Assembly (NCBI RefSeq): GCF_900177295.1
Contig: NZ_FWZX01000003.1
Location: 1 to 51,666, forward strand
Length of the DNA: 51,666 bases
Direction: 5' to 3'
Source: Tistlia consotensis USBA 355
Lineage (GTDB): Bacteria > Pseudomonadota > Alphaproteobacteria > Kiloniellales > DSM-21159
The stretch's first letter is position 1; every line of letters starts with the position of its first letter. A model generated the notes under the pieces. That model did not search any database. It was not told the DNA's origin and saw nothing but the letters and a program-made list of their open reading frames with translations. Below, piece after piece: positions 32,946 through 41,167 of the stretch. The translations under genes and the position numbers were made by a program.

Positions 32946-34192
32946 TTCGAGGCGGTGGCCGTCGCGGTCTCGACGCCGAGCAGCTTCAGGACCGGCGAGA
33001 CGAGATCGGCGAGCGTGCGCGAGCGGCCGGTGTCGACCTGGACCCAGGTGCTCATGCCGGCGCGCAGCTGCGGCCCGTCGGGATCGGCCTCGACGGCGAT
33101 CCGGACCGGGATGCGCTGCACCACCTTCACCCAGTTGCCGGTCGCGTTCTGCGCCGGCAGCACCGAGAACTCCGAGCCGGTCGCCTGGCTGATGCTCTCG
33201 ACCGTGCCGTGCCACCTGTGGTCCGGATAGGTGTCGACCTCGATGGTCACCGGCTGGCCCGGCAGGATGTCGGTCAGCTCGGTTTCCTTGAAGTTGGCGT
33301 CGATCCAGAGGTTCCGGTCGGCGACCAGCCCGATCACCGCGCTGCCCGGCGAGACGTACTGGCCCAGCTCCGGCTTCTTGCCGGTGACGCCGGCGAAGGG
33401 CGCGCGCACCACCGTGTGCTCCAGGTCGAGCTGCGCCTGGTCGCGCGCCGCCAGGGCCTCGCGGTAGCTCGGCTCCTGCTCGACCGGCAGGTTGGGATCG
33501 CCGCCGAGCTGGGCGGCGACCTGCTCGATCTGGTGCTGCACCACGGAGATCGTGTCGCGGGCGACCTGGAGGTTGCGCCGCGCCTCGTCCAGGGCCGACT
33601 GGGTCGCGACCCGCTTGCTGGCGAGCGCGCTCTGCCGGTTGAACTGCTGCTGGGCGTAGGCCAGGTTCGACTGCTCGACCTTCAGCTGCTCCTGCTTCTG
33701 GGCGTAGGTCGCCTTCAGCGCCTCGACGTCGCTGCGCGTCGCCGCCAGCTTCGCCTGGGCCTTGTCGAGCGCCAGGCGGAAGGGCGCCGGATCGATGCTG
33801 AACAGCACCTGGCCCGTCTCGACCTCCTGGTTGGCCGTGACCGCGACGCGGGCGATCGGCCCGGCGACCTGCGGCGCGATCATCACCATGTCCGCCTGCA
33901 GGTAGGCGTTCTCGGTGGCGACGTAGCGGCCGCCCGAGAGGTAGAGTCCGATGCCCACGGCGAGCACGGCCAGCGGCCCGAGCAGCAGCAGGGCGCGGCG
34001 GATCAGCCGGCGCTTGCGGCCGGGCCGGCGCGGCGCCGCCTTGTCGTCCTCCGGCACCGAGCGCTCGGCCTCCGGATCGAAGCTGTGCGGCTGGCGCCGC
34101 GCCTCGAGGATCGGCACCGCGCGGCTCGCCGCGGGGCGGCCCTGCTCAGCCCTGTTCTGCGTCTGCTCGGTCACGCTGGTCTCTGAAGGCAT
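32942..34192 (-). CDS. emrA: HlyD-family membrane fusion protein, EmrA-like
   Basis: The 416 residues have a cytoplasmic tail of about 60 residues, one transmembrane segment (ALLLLGPLAVLAVGIGLYL) and a periplasmic part. The lipoyl half-motifs surround a long coiled-coil hairpin (about 120-230, rich in Gln, Ala, Leu) and a beta-barrel with GQYVSPGSAVIGLV. It bridges EmrB to an outer membrane channel that is not encoded here. The start lies 47 bases inside the upstream MarR gene, and the stop overlaps emrB by four bases. Confidence 0.92.
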   Translation of the reverse strand: MPSETSVTEQTQNRAEQGRPAASRAVPILEARRQPHSFDPEAERSVPEDDKAAPRRPGRKRRLIRRALLLLGPLAVLAVGIGLYLSGGRYVATENAYLQADMVMIAPQVAGPIARVAVTANQEVETGQVLFSIDPAPFRLALDKAQAKLAATRSDVEALKATYAQKQEQLKVEQSNLAYAQQQFNRQSALASKRVATQSALDEARRNLQVARDTISVVQHQIEQVAAQLGGDPNLPVEQEPSYREALAARDQAQLDLEHTVVRAPFAGVTGKKPELGQYVSPGSAVIGLVADRNLWIDANFKETELTDILPGQPVTIEVDTYPDHRWHGTVESISQATGSEFSVLPAQNATGNWVKVVQRIPVRIAVEADPDGPQLRAGMSTWVQVDTGRSRTLADLVSPVLKLLGVETATATASK

Positions 34193-34634
34193 CGGTTTCG
34201 CAGGGCTGCAGGTTGGCTTTCATGGTCAGCAGGGTGTCGAGCAGCTGGCGCCGCGCGGCCTCTGGCACCGAGGCCAGGGCCTGGTCGCGGACCTCGGCGG
34301 CCAGCCCCCGCATCTCGTCGATCAGCGGCTCGGCGGCCTCGGTCAGGTGCAGCAGGAAGGCGCGCCGGTCCGAGGGGTCGGGCCGCCGTTCGACCCAGCC
34401 GGCCGCCGCCAGCCGGTCGATCACCTTGGTCAGGGTCGCCGGATGGATCTCGATGCGCTCGGCCAGGGTCGCCTGGTTGACGCCCTCGTGGCGGTAGAGC
34501 ACCGCCAGCGTCTGCCACTGCGCCTGGGTCAGGCCGCGGTTGCGGGCGCGATGGTTGAAGTTGCGCCGGATCAGGCGGGCGACCTCGTTGACGAGGAAGC
34601 CGACCGTCGGCTCGGGCGCGGATCGCTGAGGCAT
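34146..34634 (-). CDS. MarR-family repressor of the emrAB operon
   Basis: This 162-residue winged-helix protein has GLTQAQWQTLAVLYRHEGVNQ, the recognition segment AERIEIHPATLTKVIDRL and the wing WVERRPDPSDRRAFLLHLT. The SDRR arginines are MarR hallmarks. It is cotranscribed with emrA (overlap 47 bases) and presumably releases its operator when bound by an efflux substrate. ATG 34634 is favoured over TTG 34655 because a promoter -10 (TACAAT) lies at 34646-34641, which would remove the longer form. Confidence 0.88.
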   Translation of the reverse strand: MPQRSAPEPTVGFLVNEVARLIRRNFNHRARNRGLTQAQWQTLAVLYRHEGVNQATLAERIEIHPATLTKVIDRLAAAGWVERRPDPSDRRAFLLHLTEAAEPLIDEMRGLAAEVRDQALASVPEAARRQLLDTLLTMKANLQPCETDAFRDQRDRADAEQG

Positions 34635-34640
34635 GATGGC

Positions 34641-34669
34641 ATTGTAGCCCGCCAATATTGTTTTGTTAG
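34641..34669 (-). promoter_or_regulatory. MarR-emrAB promoter with internal palindromic operator
   Basis: On the minus strand: CTAACA (34669-34664), 17 bases, TACAAT (34646-34641). The spacer contains CAATATTG (34653-34660), a perfect 8-bp palindrome in otherwise unusually AT-rich DNA; a second ATATT at 34671-34675 mirrors AATAT at 34654-34658. A repressor here would block RNA polymerase. The predicted start of transcription is at or next to ATG 34634, so the message may be leaderless. Confidence 0.5.
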
Positions 34670-34885
34670 GATATTATTTTGTCGCACTAGCACTGCGCAG
34701 AGCTCAGAGCGGCCGCCCGGCCGTCTTGCTCATCAAGAGCATTAAATTTCGCCGGTAATCGATTGAACTGAAGGAAGAGTGGCGGCCGACCAACTGGCGG
34801 CCGCCGCCCCGACACCGATTCGGAGAACGCACGCCGCCGCGGATGGTGCCCCACCCGCGGCCCGTCGACCTTATCGGCCGGCCGC

Positions 34886-35452
34886 TCAGCTGACCTCGGC
34901 GCGCATGCGCCGCACCTCGCGGCAGAGGTCGGCGATCGCGGCCAGCGCGAAATCGACCACCGCCTGGTCGACCAGCTTGCCGTTCTCGACCTTGCCGGCG
35001 ACCTGGGCGATCGTGACCTGCGGCCGCACCACGACGCGCGACAGGCAGGCCGCCAGGGTCTCGCGGATCTGGGCGTGGGCGCGCGCACCGCCGGTCGCCC
35101 CCTGCGAGACGGTCATGATCAGCGAGGGCTTGTCCTTCAGCACCGAGTTGAAGCCGGGCCGCGAGGCCCAGTCGAGGGCGTTCTTCACGGCGCCGGGGAT
35201 GCCGTAATTGTATTCCGGCGAGACCACGATCAGGCCGTCGGCGGCGGCGATCTTCCCGCGCAACGCCTTGGCCGCGGCCGGGGCCGCCTCGCCGTCGTCG
35301 TCGGCGTTGTAGACCGGCAGCTCGTTGAGGGTCAGGACCTCGATCGAGACACCCGACGGCGCCTTCTCGGCCAGGGAGCGGGCCACGATGGTGTTGTAGG
35401 AGTCGCGGCGCAGGCTGCCGGAGACGGCGAGCAGGCGATAGGTCTCGGTCAT
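34886..35452 (-). CDS. NAD(P)H-dependent FMN reductase family protein
   Basis: This 188-residue flavodoxin-fold enzyme has phosphate-binding loop LLAVSGSLRRDSYN (7-20), flavin-contact SPEYNYGIPGAVKNALDW (about 79-96) and a SQGATGGARA loop. These are the marks of the ChrR/YieF/SsuE-like reductase family, which reduces quinones, chromate, azo dyes or free FMN. AGACC precedes the start rather than a strong ribosome site. A 230-base gap separates it from the MarR gene. Its physiological acceptor cannot be assigned. Confidence 0.9.
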   Translation of the reverse strand: MTETYRLLAVSGSLRRDSYNTIVARSLAEKAPSGVSIEVLTLNELPVYNADDDGEAAPAAAKALRGKIAAADGLIVVSPEYNYGIPGAVKNALDWASRPGFNSVLKDKPSLIMTVSQGATGGARAHAQIRETLAACLSRVVVRPQVTIAQVAGKVENGKLVDQAVVDFALAAIADLCREVRRMRAEVS

Positions 35453-35558
35453 GGTCTGGGCTTGTCCTCGTCTGGGGTTGCCGCGGCCGGCGGCCGCGAA
35501 CTGGCGGGCCGGACGATACCCCAGCGCCGCGCTCGGTCAAACCGGCAGCACCGCCGTT

Positions 35559-35891
35559 TCACGAAACGCTGCGTTGCCCTCCGCTGCCATCGGGCTCGAT
35601 CAGGCGCCGGCCCTCGGCGAAGACCTGCCGCCAGGCCAGGATGCGCACGCCGCGGCGCAGGCCGGTCGGCCAGAAGGGGTCGGCGCGCACCAGCGCCTCG
35701 ACCGCCGCGGCATCCTCGGCCTCGACCAGCCAGAGCCCGCTGCCGACGGCGCCGGAGCGCTCGGCCAGCGGACCGGCCGCCCGGACCGAAGCGGCGTTCG
35801 CCTCGAGGAAGGCCAGGTGGTCGGCCATGTGGCGGCGGCGCAGGTCGGCCGGGGCCGAGGGCTCGTCTTCGAACAGCACGGCGAACAGCAT
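35559..35891 (-). CDS. YciI-family protein
   Basis: This 110-residue dimeric ferredoxin-like alpha/beta-barrel protein begins LFAVLFEDEP, contains RRHMADHLAFLEAN (the conserved His) and ADPFWPTG (the conserved Asp-Pro), the putative active pair of YciI proteins. Functions are mostly unknown; some relatives are dechlorinases or regulators. It is divergent from a LysR gene across 92 bases, the typical arrangement of a LysR target. The stop overlaps a 14-base palindrome CGTTTCACGAAACG (35555-35568). Confidence 0.87.
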   Translation of the reverse strand: MLFAVLFEDEPSAPADLRRRHMADHLAFLEANAASVRAAGPLAERSGAVGSGLWLVEAEDAAAVEALVRADPFWPTGLRRGVRILAWRQVFAEGRRLIEPDGSGGQRSVS

Positions 35892-35903
35892 GACGGATCT
35901 CCC

Positions 35904-35927
35904 GATCGGATTGGCGACCGGCCGATC
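35904..35927. promoter_or_regulatory. Candidate LysR operator in the yciI-lysR divergent gap
   Basis: GATCGG (35904-35909) and CCGATC (35922-35927) form an inverted repeat with a 12-base spacer between the two divergent genes; it contains a T-N11-A type arrangement. LysR proteins usually bind such sites to control the divergent neighbour and themselves. It is inferred from position and symmetry only. Confidence 0.35.
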
Positions 35928-35983
35928 CTCGGCCGGCGCAAATCCCGCTGGAAGGCGAAGTTCCGCCGGACCAGAATGCAGAA

Positions 35984-36865
35984 ATGCAGCCGCTCGACTG
36001 GAACGACCTGCGTCATCTGCTGGCGGCGGCGCGCGCCGGCACCCTGGCCGGAGCGGCCGCCGACCTCGGGGTCGACGCGACCACCGTCTCGCGGCGCCTG
36101 GCCGCCCTGGAGCGCGCCCTCGGCGCCCGGCTGCTGGAGCGCGCCGGCGACGGCCGCCTGCGGCCGAGCGAGGCCGGGCGTCGCGCCCTGGTCCATGCCG
36201 AGGAGATCGAGCGCGCCGCCGGCCGCCTCGGCGGCAGCGTCGCCGGCGCCGACAGGGAGAGCGCCGGCACCGTCCGCCTGACCGCGGTGCCGCTGATCGC
36301 CGAGCGCCTGCTGGTCCCGGCCCTGCCCGACCTCTTCGCCGCCCATCCCGGCCTGCGCCTGGAACTGGTCGCCGAGCCCGCCGACCTCAGCCTGACGCGG
36401 CGCCAGGCCGACATGGCGCTGCGCCTCGCCCGGCCGCGCGGCAGCAGCCGCAGCGTCGTCGCACGCCGGATCGGCCGGCTCGCCTACGGGGTCTACGCAC
36501 CGGCCGCGATGCCGGCCGCCGACGCCGAGGCCCTGCCCTGGCTGACCTTCGACGAGGCCTGGGCGCACCTGCCGCCGGCGCGCTGGATCGCCGCCGCCCT
36601 CGCGCGTGAGGGCCGGCCCGCGGCGCTGGCGGCCAACGACGGCGCGACGCTGCTCGAGGCGGCCGCGGCGGGCCTCGGCAGGACGCTGCTGCCGGATGCG
36701 GTCGCCGGGCGCGACCCGCGGCTGCGGCGCCTGTCCGGACCGGCCGGGCCGGCGGGGCTGCCGGTCCGCGAGCTCTGGCTGCTGGTCCATGCCGAGCTGC
36801 GCGGCCTCGCCCGGATCGCCGCGGTCGCCGGCTGGCTGGCGGCGCTCCTGCCTCAGGACGCCTGA
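35984..36865 (+). CDS. LysR-family transcription regulator
   Basis: The 293 residues have an N-terminal helix-turn-helix (LDWNDLRHLLAAARAGTLAGAAADLGVDATTVSRRLAAL in segments, residues 4-42) and a periplasmic-binding-protein-like effector domain from about 88. The variant start LDWNDLRHLLA belongs to the VttR/TrcR-like LysR subgroup with a TTVSRR recognition helix. It probably governs the divergent YciI gene. The effector is unknown. Confidence 0.9.
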   Translation: MQPLDWNDLRHLLAAARAGTLAGAAADLGVDATTVSRRLAALERALGARLLERAGDGRLRPSEAGRRALVHAEEIERAAGRLGGSVAGADRESAGTVRLTAVPLIAERLLVPALPDLFAAHPGLRLELVAEPADLSLTRRQADMALRLARPRGSSRSVVARRIGRLAYGVYAPAAMPAADAEALPWLTFDEAWAHLPPARWIAAALAREGRPAALAANDGATLLEAAAAGLGRTLLPDAVAGRDPRLRRLSGPAGPAGLPVRELWLLVHAELRGLARIAAVAGWLAALLPQDA

Positions 36866-36872
36866 GCCCGGC

Positions 36873-37274
36873 TCAGGCCGTCGGTTCGGGGTCGGGCTGC
36901 GGGCCCACCGAGTCCGGCGTCCGGCCCTTGGGATCGGCACCGTAGCGATTGGGCCCGACCGTGCCGTCCTGCACGAAGAAGACGATCAGCACGATCACGC
37001 CGATCACCGGCAGGAAGCCGATCAGCAGCCACCAGCCCGAGCGCTCGCCGTCGTGCAACCGGCGCGCGCCGACCGCCAGGTTGGGCAGCAGCACGGCCAA
37101 CGAGAACAGCGACGAGATCGGCCCCCGGCCATGGCCGAACAGCAGATAGTCGATGACGCTCAGGACGAGGCTGGCGAGGAAGAGCGCCAGGACCCACCAC
37201 CAGAACTCCGGACGCGCCGCGCGTCCCGAGAAGGTGGCGTAGTTCTGCAGACAGGCTCGAACGGCCGCTTCCAT
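36873..37274 (-). CDS. DUF805-family membrane protein
   Basis: This 133-residue protein has three to four membrane helices. The DUF805 pattern is clear: YATFSGRAARPEFWWWVL at 12-29, AVGARRLHDGERSGWWLL near 70, and a C-terminal GTVGPNRYGADP. Such proteins resemble E. coli YhaH and some phage-related inner membrane proteins; function is unknown. ATG 37274 follows GAGGGGAGGA at 9 bases; a longer frame to 37337 adds no conserved sequence. Confidence 0.9.
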   Translation of the reverse strand: MEAAVRACLQNYATFSGRAARPEFWWWVLALFLASLVLSVIDYLLFGHGRGPISSLFSLAVLLPNLAVGARRLHDGERSGWWLLIGFLPVIGVIVLIVFFVQDGTVGPNRYGADPKGRTPDSVGPQPDPEPTA

Positions 37275-37387
37275 GGCCGAATCCTCCCCTCTTCTGTTGC
37301 GGTGCCGGACTGCCATCCCCCTCGCGCAGCATAGCACCGAAGCGCCGCTGCCGGCGACGGACCCGGCGCGGAGCGTCAGGGCCCGGT

Positions 37388-37447
37388 GGTCAGGCGAGTT
37401 CGCTGGTCAGGCGAGTTCGGCGGTCAGGCGAGTTCGGCGGTCAGGCG
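37388..37447. repeat. 17-bp tandem repeat across the stop codon of the 37424-38551 gene
   Basis: GGTCAGGCGAGTTCGGC is repeated at 37388-37404 (last two bases differ), 37405-37421 and 37422-37438, followed by a 9-base partial copy to 37447. The unit encodes, on the minus strand, the final Ala-Glu-Leu-Ala and stop of the adjacent gene, so the gene's end has been duplicated downstream. It looks like replication slippage and may vary in copy number between strains. Confidence 0.9.
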
Positions 37448-38551
37448 CTGGTCGGCGTCGATCGTCAGGCGCAGCCGGACGCGCAGCGGCGCGCCGCGCT
37501 CGCCCGCCGCGGCGATCGACAGCAGGTAGCTGGCCCCCGGATCGAGCGGCAGGTCGCCGCCGTCGAGCTTCAGCCGGTGCGGGCCGTTGCGTCCCCGCTT
37601 CTCGATCACGCGCTCGGTGATCATCAGCTCCCGGCGATCGCCGGCCGGCAGGCTGAACTGGGTCGCCCAGGCGCCGGCATAGGCCGAGCCGGAGCCGCGC
37701 GGGCGCGACGAGAGGGCGAAGCCGAGGCTCTGCTCGCCGCGCGGCGTCTCCAGCGTCTCGGCGACCACCGTGCAGCCCCGCAGCCGGGTCGCGCCGAGAT
37801 TGTCCAGGGTCAGCAGGCAGCGCACCAGGACCGGACGGCCGTGGAAATCCTCGCGGGTCGCGACGCGCGGCTCGCCGAAGCGCAGGCCGCTGCCGTCGCG
37901 GTAGGGCGGCCAGCGCCGCTCCAGGTCGTCGCGGCTGGCCAGCAGATGGTCGTAGCGCTCGGCGATCGGGCCTGCGCGGAAGGCCGTCAGCGCCAGCGCC
38001 CGACCGGGGTCGCACGCGTCGCGCAGAGCGCGCCAGTCGGCCGAGGGGATCGCCTCGAGGCCGCCGTCGTCGCGGCGACGGCCCCAGAGCGTGAGCGAGC
38101 CGTCGCAGAGCGCCTCCAGCAGCTGGCGGCAGCGGTCCTGCTCGGCTTCCTCGCCGAGCGCCGCCACCTCGGCCGGACTGCGGCCCCAGCTGCGGAAGCT
38201 GACGTAGGCCAGCGCCTCGGCCAGGCCGACGTCGCGCGACGGGCCGGTCGCCACGGCCGGCTCCGCGGCCACCTGGGTGTAGCGGCGCCGGCGGCCATAG
38301 GCGCCGTCGCGGCGCGCGACGGCGAGGTCGCGGCGGCGCAGCAGGGTGTCGACCCAGAGCGCAAGACTGCCGCCCAACACTACCAGAGCGAGACCGACCA
38401 GGGTCGGCGCGTGGAGCAGCTGCAGGCCCGGGACCGACGATTGCTCCAGTCGGACGGCCGACGATACGGCTCCGATCTGCAGCAGCAGAACCGCCAGGGC
38501 CGGCAAGGCGAGCCAGGACAGGCTGGCCCGGAACGCATCGCGCAAGTGCAT
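37424..38551 (-). CDS. Uncharacterised protein with two N-terminal membrane helices
   Basis: The 375 residues start MHLRDAFRASLSW and contain two membrane segments (about 12-32 and 48-68). A large soluble part follows, with an Arg-rich linker (LLRRRDLAVARRDGAYGRRRRY), a helical region (about 100-210) and a beta-rich C-terminal half with LVRCLLTLDNLGATRLRGC and RVRLRLTID. The C-half resembles an immunoglobulin-like or DUF11-style strand pattern, but I recognise no family. The final codons lie in a 17-bp tandem repeat. The gene is isolated, followed by DUF805 on the same strand. Confidence 0.7.
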   Translation of the reverse strand: MHLRDAFRASLSWLALPALAVLLLQIGAVSSAVRLEQSSVPGLQLLHAPTLVGLALVVLGGSLALWVDTLLRRRDLAVARRDGAYGRRRRYTQVAAEPAVATGPSRDVGLAEALAYVSFRSWGRSPAEVAALGEEAEQDRCRQLLEALCDGSLTLWGRRRDDGGLEAIPSADWRALRDACDPGRALALTAFRAGPIAERYDHLLASRDDLERRWPPYRDGSGLRFGEPRVATREDFHGRPVLVRCLLTLDNLGATRLRGCTVVAETLETPRGEQSLGFALSSRPRGSGSAYAGAWATQFSLPAGDRRELMITERVIEKRGRNGPHRLKLDGGDLPLDPGASYLLSIAAAGERGAPLRVRLRLTIDADQRLTAELA

Positions 38552-38657
38552 TGCAGCATAATGCGCGCAATGCGACTGTTTCAGGAGGAGATTTACGCGC
38601 GGTTAACCATTGTCTGTGCGACCATATCGCGAACAAGGTACCCCGATACCATCGTCG

Positions 38658-39308
38658 CTAATAGAGCGTCCTCTTCAACCTTTCCGGGTAGGCCGCATCA
38701 TAGGCCCCTCCGTCGAAGCCGCGGTCGATGGCCTGCAGCATCTCGCCGACGCTCGGCAGCTCCGAGCGCGCGATCCGCGTCTCCGGATCCCAGAGCTTCG
38801 ATCGGACCAGCGCCTTCTGGCACTGGACATAGACCCGCTCGGCAGTGACCCGGACGACCGCGCAGGCCGGCTTGCCCTGCATCTCGAAAGCCGCGCAGAG
38901 CGACGGCTCGACCAGGATCTCGGCCCGGCCGTTGACCCGCAGGGTCTCGCCGACCCCGGGGACCAGGAACAGCAGCGCGATCCGCGGGTCGCGCACGATG
39001 TTGCGCAGCGTGTCGACCCGGTTGTTGCCGCGCCGGTCGGGCAGCAGCAGGGTCTTCTCGTCGACCACCCGGACGAAGCCCGGCGGGTCGCCGCGCGGCG
39101 AGCAGTCCAGCCCCTCCGGCCCCGCCGTCGCGATCAGCACGAAGGGCGCCTTCTCGATGAAGGTGCGGTAGAAGGGCGCGATATGGTCGAGTTCCTTGGT
39201 CACAGCCGCCGGCACCGGCGCGCCGTAGAGCGCGTCGAGCTCGGCTTCCGTGGTGATGCGCTGCGCGGCGTCGAGCGCCGCCGGGCTGGCGGCGAGCGGC
39301 TGGTCCAT
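38658..39308 (-). CDS. Pyridoxamine 5'-phosphate oxidase-like FMN-binding protein
   Basis: This 216-residue split-barrel protein has FYRTFIEKAPFVLIATAGPEGLDCSPRGDPPGF (in parts, about 45-80), LLLPDRRGNNRVDTLRNIVRDPRIALLFLVPG, and a C-terminal helix with SKLWDPETRI. This is the PNPOx-like group often annotated as MSMEG_1061-type, probably binding FMN or F420-like cofactors. The ATG at 39308 is chosen, with AAGGGA nine bases upstream. It is divergent from the shikimate dehydrogenase gene, and the operator at 39423 lies between them, so it might be in the same regulon. Confidence 0.85.
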   Translation of the reverse strand: MDQPLAASPAALDAAQRITTEAELDALYGAPVPAAVTKELDHIAPFYRTFIEKAPFVLIATAGPEGLDCSPRGDPPGFVRVVDEKTLLLPDRRGNNRVDTLRNIVRDPRIALLFLVPGVGETLRVNGRAEILVEPSLCAAFEMQGKPACAVVRVTAERVYVQCQKALVRSKLWDPETRIARSELPSVGEMLQAIDRGFDGGAYDAAYPERLKRTLY

Positions 39309-39422
39309 CGGCGTCAATCCCTTCCGGTCGTCGTGGTGGCCGGGCGCAGCTTAGCGCGCCGCCGGCACGCACGGCACCCCGCTCGGCGCGCCGGCCAGGG
39401 CTGCGGTCGAGGCCGCGGTCGA

Positions 39423-39448
39423 TTGACTGTACTAACCAGTTCGCACAT
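39423..39448 (+). promoter_or_regulatory. TetR-type operator/promoter, copy 1 (shikimate dehydrogenase)
   Basis: The 26-base motif starts TTGACTGTACTAACCAG and matches the copy at 41168-41193 in 22 of 26 positions. TTGACT can serve as -35; 17 bases on, CATATT (39446-39451) is a possible -10. The imperfect palindrome TACTAACCAGTTCG fills the spacer, a placement typical of repression. It lies 34 bases before the start at 39482. Confidence 0.7.
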
Positions 39449-39481
39449 ATTACCTTCCTCGATCACCGGGAGAGCCTCGCC

Positions 39482-40339
39482 ATGGCCGCGCCTGCGGACA
39501 ACCGCTCCTACCTCGTCGGATTGATCGGCAGCGGCATCGGCGGCTCCCGCTCGCCGGCGCTGCACGAGAGCGAGGCCGCGTCCCAGGGCCTGCGCTACCT
39601 CTACAAGCTGGTCGACCTGCAGCGGCTCGGTGGCGACGCGGCGATCCTGCCGCGCCTGCTCGAGGCCATGGAGCTGACCGGCTTCACCGGGACCAACGTC
39701 ACCCATCCCTGCAAGCACGCCGTCGTCCCCCTGCTCGACCAGCTGTCGCCCGCGGCGGCGGCGATCGGTGCGGTCAACACCGTGGTCTTCGCCGAGGGCC
39801 GCCGTTCCGGCCACAATACCGACTGCTGGGGCTTCGCCGAAAGCTTCCGGCGCGGCCTGCCGGACGCCGAGCGCGAGGTCGTGGTCCAGCTCGGCGCCGG
39901 CGGTGCCGGTGCGGCGGTCGCGGTCGCCGCGCTCGACCTCGGCGTGCGGCGCCTGCTGATCCACGACCGCGAGGCCGCGCGCGCGGATGCCCTGGTCGAG
40001 CGGCTTTCGGCCCGGCCAGGCGACGCCACGGTCGAGCGGGTCGACGATCTGCGGAGCGCCCTCGCCGCTGCCGACGGCCTGATCCACGCGACGCCGACCG
40101 GCATGGCCGGCCATGGCGGCATCGCGCTCGACCCCGACCTGCTGCACGCCGGCCAGTGGGTCGCCGACGTGGTCTACGTGCCGCTCGAGACCGAGCTCCT
40201 GAAGGCGGCGCGACAGCGCGGCTGCCGCACGCTCGACGGCGGCGGCATGGCGGTGTTCCAGGCGGTGCGCGCCTTCGAGCTGTTCACCGGCATCAGGCCC
40301 GACGCCGAGCGCATGCTGCACCGCTTCGCCGAGCTCTGA
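39482..40339 (+). CDS. Shikimate / quinate dehydrogenase family protein
   Basis: This 285-residue AroE-like enzyme has the substrate site SGIGGSRSPALHE and GTNVTHPCK with catalytic Lys near residue 79, paired with Asp in GHNTDCWGF. The nucleotide loop is LGAGGAGAAVA, and a HDREAARADAL segment favours NAD over NADP because no Arg/Thr phosphate clamp follows the second strand. The C-terminal DGGGMAVFQAVRAFELFTG is standard. Position beside a TetR gene and a TRAP system under a shared operator suggests uptake and oxidation of quinate or shikimate rather than aromatic amino acid synthesis; that is inference. Confidence 0.9.
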   Translation: MAAPADNRSYLVGLIGSGIGGSRSPALHESEAASQGLRYLYKLVDLQRLGGDAAILPRLLEAMELTGFTGTNVTHPCKHAVVPLLDQLSPAAAAIGAVNTVVFAEGRRSGHNTDCWGFAESFRRGLPDAEREVVVQLGAGGAGAAVAVAALDLGVRRLLIHDREAARADALVERLSARPGDATVERVDDLRSALAAADGLIHATPTGMAGHGGIALDPDLLHAGQWVADVVYVPLETELLKAARQRGCRTLDGGGMAVFQAVRAFELFTGIRPDAERMLHRFAEL

Positions 40340-40441
40340 CCGCCCTTTCCGTGGCAGGATGCCGCCGGACCGGGGCAGCGAAGCGAGTCCGTCCGGTCGC
40401 GATCTGCACCAGTGCCCGGAGCAGGAAGGATCCGCCAGCCG

Positions 40442-41119
40442 ATGACCAGACCGACCGCCGGAAAGGCCGGGGAGGCGCCGCGCCCCGGGACGACCGAGGC
40501 GAAGCGCACCAACAACCCCGAGAAGACCCGCGAGAACATCCTGGCGGTGGCGCGCCACGAGTTCGCCACCAAGGGCCTGTCCGGCGCCCGGATCGACGAG
40601 ATCGCCGACCGCACCGCGACCAGCAAGCGGATGATCTACTACTACTTCGGCAGCAAGGAGGGCCTCTACCTGGCGGTCCTGGAAGAGGCCTACGCCCGGA
40701 TCCGCGCCCATGAGAGCACCCTCGAGCTCGAGGCGCTGCCGCCGCTCGAAGCCCTGGCCAGGCTGGTCCGCTTCACCTTCGACTACCAGAGCTCGAACGA
40801 GGAGTTCGTCCGCCTGGTCATGGTCGAGAACATCCACAACGGCGCGTTCATCGCCCGCTCCAAGGCGATCCGGCAGACCAACCTGACGGTGATCGACGCC
40901 CTCAGGGACATCTGCGCGCGCGGCCGCGCCAACGGCACGATCCGCGCCGACGTCGAGCCGATCGACCTGCACATGACGATCAGCGCGCTCTGCTTCTTCG
41001 CCGTCGCCAACCGCCACACCTTCTCGACGATCTTCGACCTCGACATGACCTCCCGCGCGGCGCTCGAGGCGCGGCGGGAGAGCGTCGTCGCCACCATCCT
41101 GCGCTCCGTCGCCGCCTGA
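40442..41119 (+). CDS. TetR-family repressor of the shikimate dehydrogenase/TRAP locus
   Basis: The 225 residues begin with a flexible charged tail (about 30), then the TetR helix-turn-helix: TRENILAVARHEFATKGLSGARIDEIADRT followed by SKRMIYYYFGSKEGL. The all-helical ligand domain includes FTFDYQSSNEEFVRLVMVENIHNG. It lies 102 bases after the dehydrogenase gene on the same strand and just before the second operator, so it is likely autoregulated through copy 1. ATG 40442 is used; GTG 40412 is also possible. The inducer is presumably the transported acid. Confidence 0.9.
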   Translation: MTRPTAGKAGEAPRPGTTEAKRTNNPEKTRENILAVARHEFATKGLSGARIDEIADRTATSKRMIYYYFGSKEGLYLAVLEEAYARIRAHESTLELEALPPLEALARLVRFTFDYQSSNEEFVRLVMVENIHNGAFIARSKAIRQTNLTVIDALRDICARGRANGTIRADVEPIDLHMTISALCFFAVANRHTFSTIFDLDMTSRAALEARRESVVATILRSVAA

Positions 41120-41129
41120 CCCCAGCCGC

Positions 41130-41144
41130 ACCGGCAGCGCCGGT
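41130..41144 (+). terminator. Small hairpin after the TetR gene
   Basis: ACCGGC-AGC-GCCGGT lies 11 bases past the TetR stop and before operator copy 2. It has a six-pair stem and no T-tract. It may help separate the two transcripts. Confidence 0.3.
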
Positions 41145-41167
41145 CCGGGTCGCGTCCGACTCGGCCG

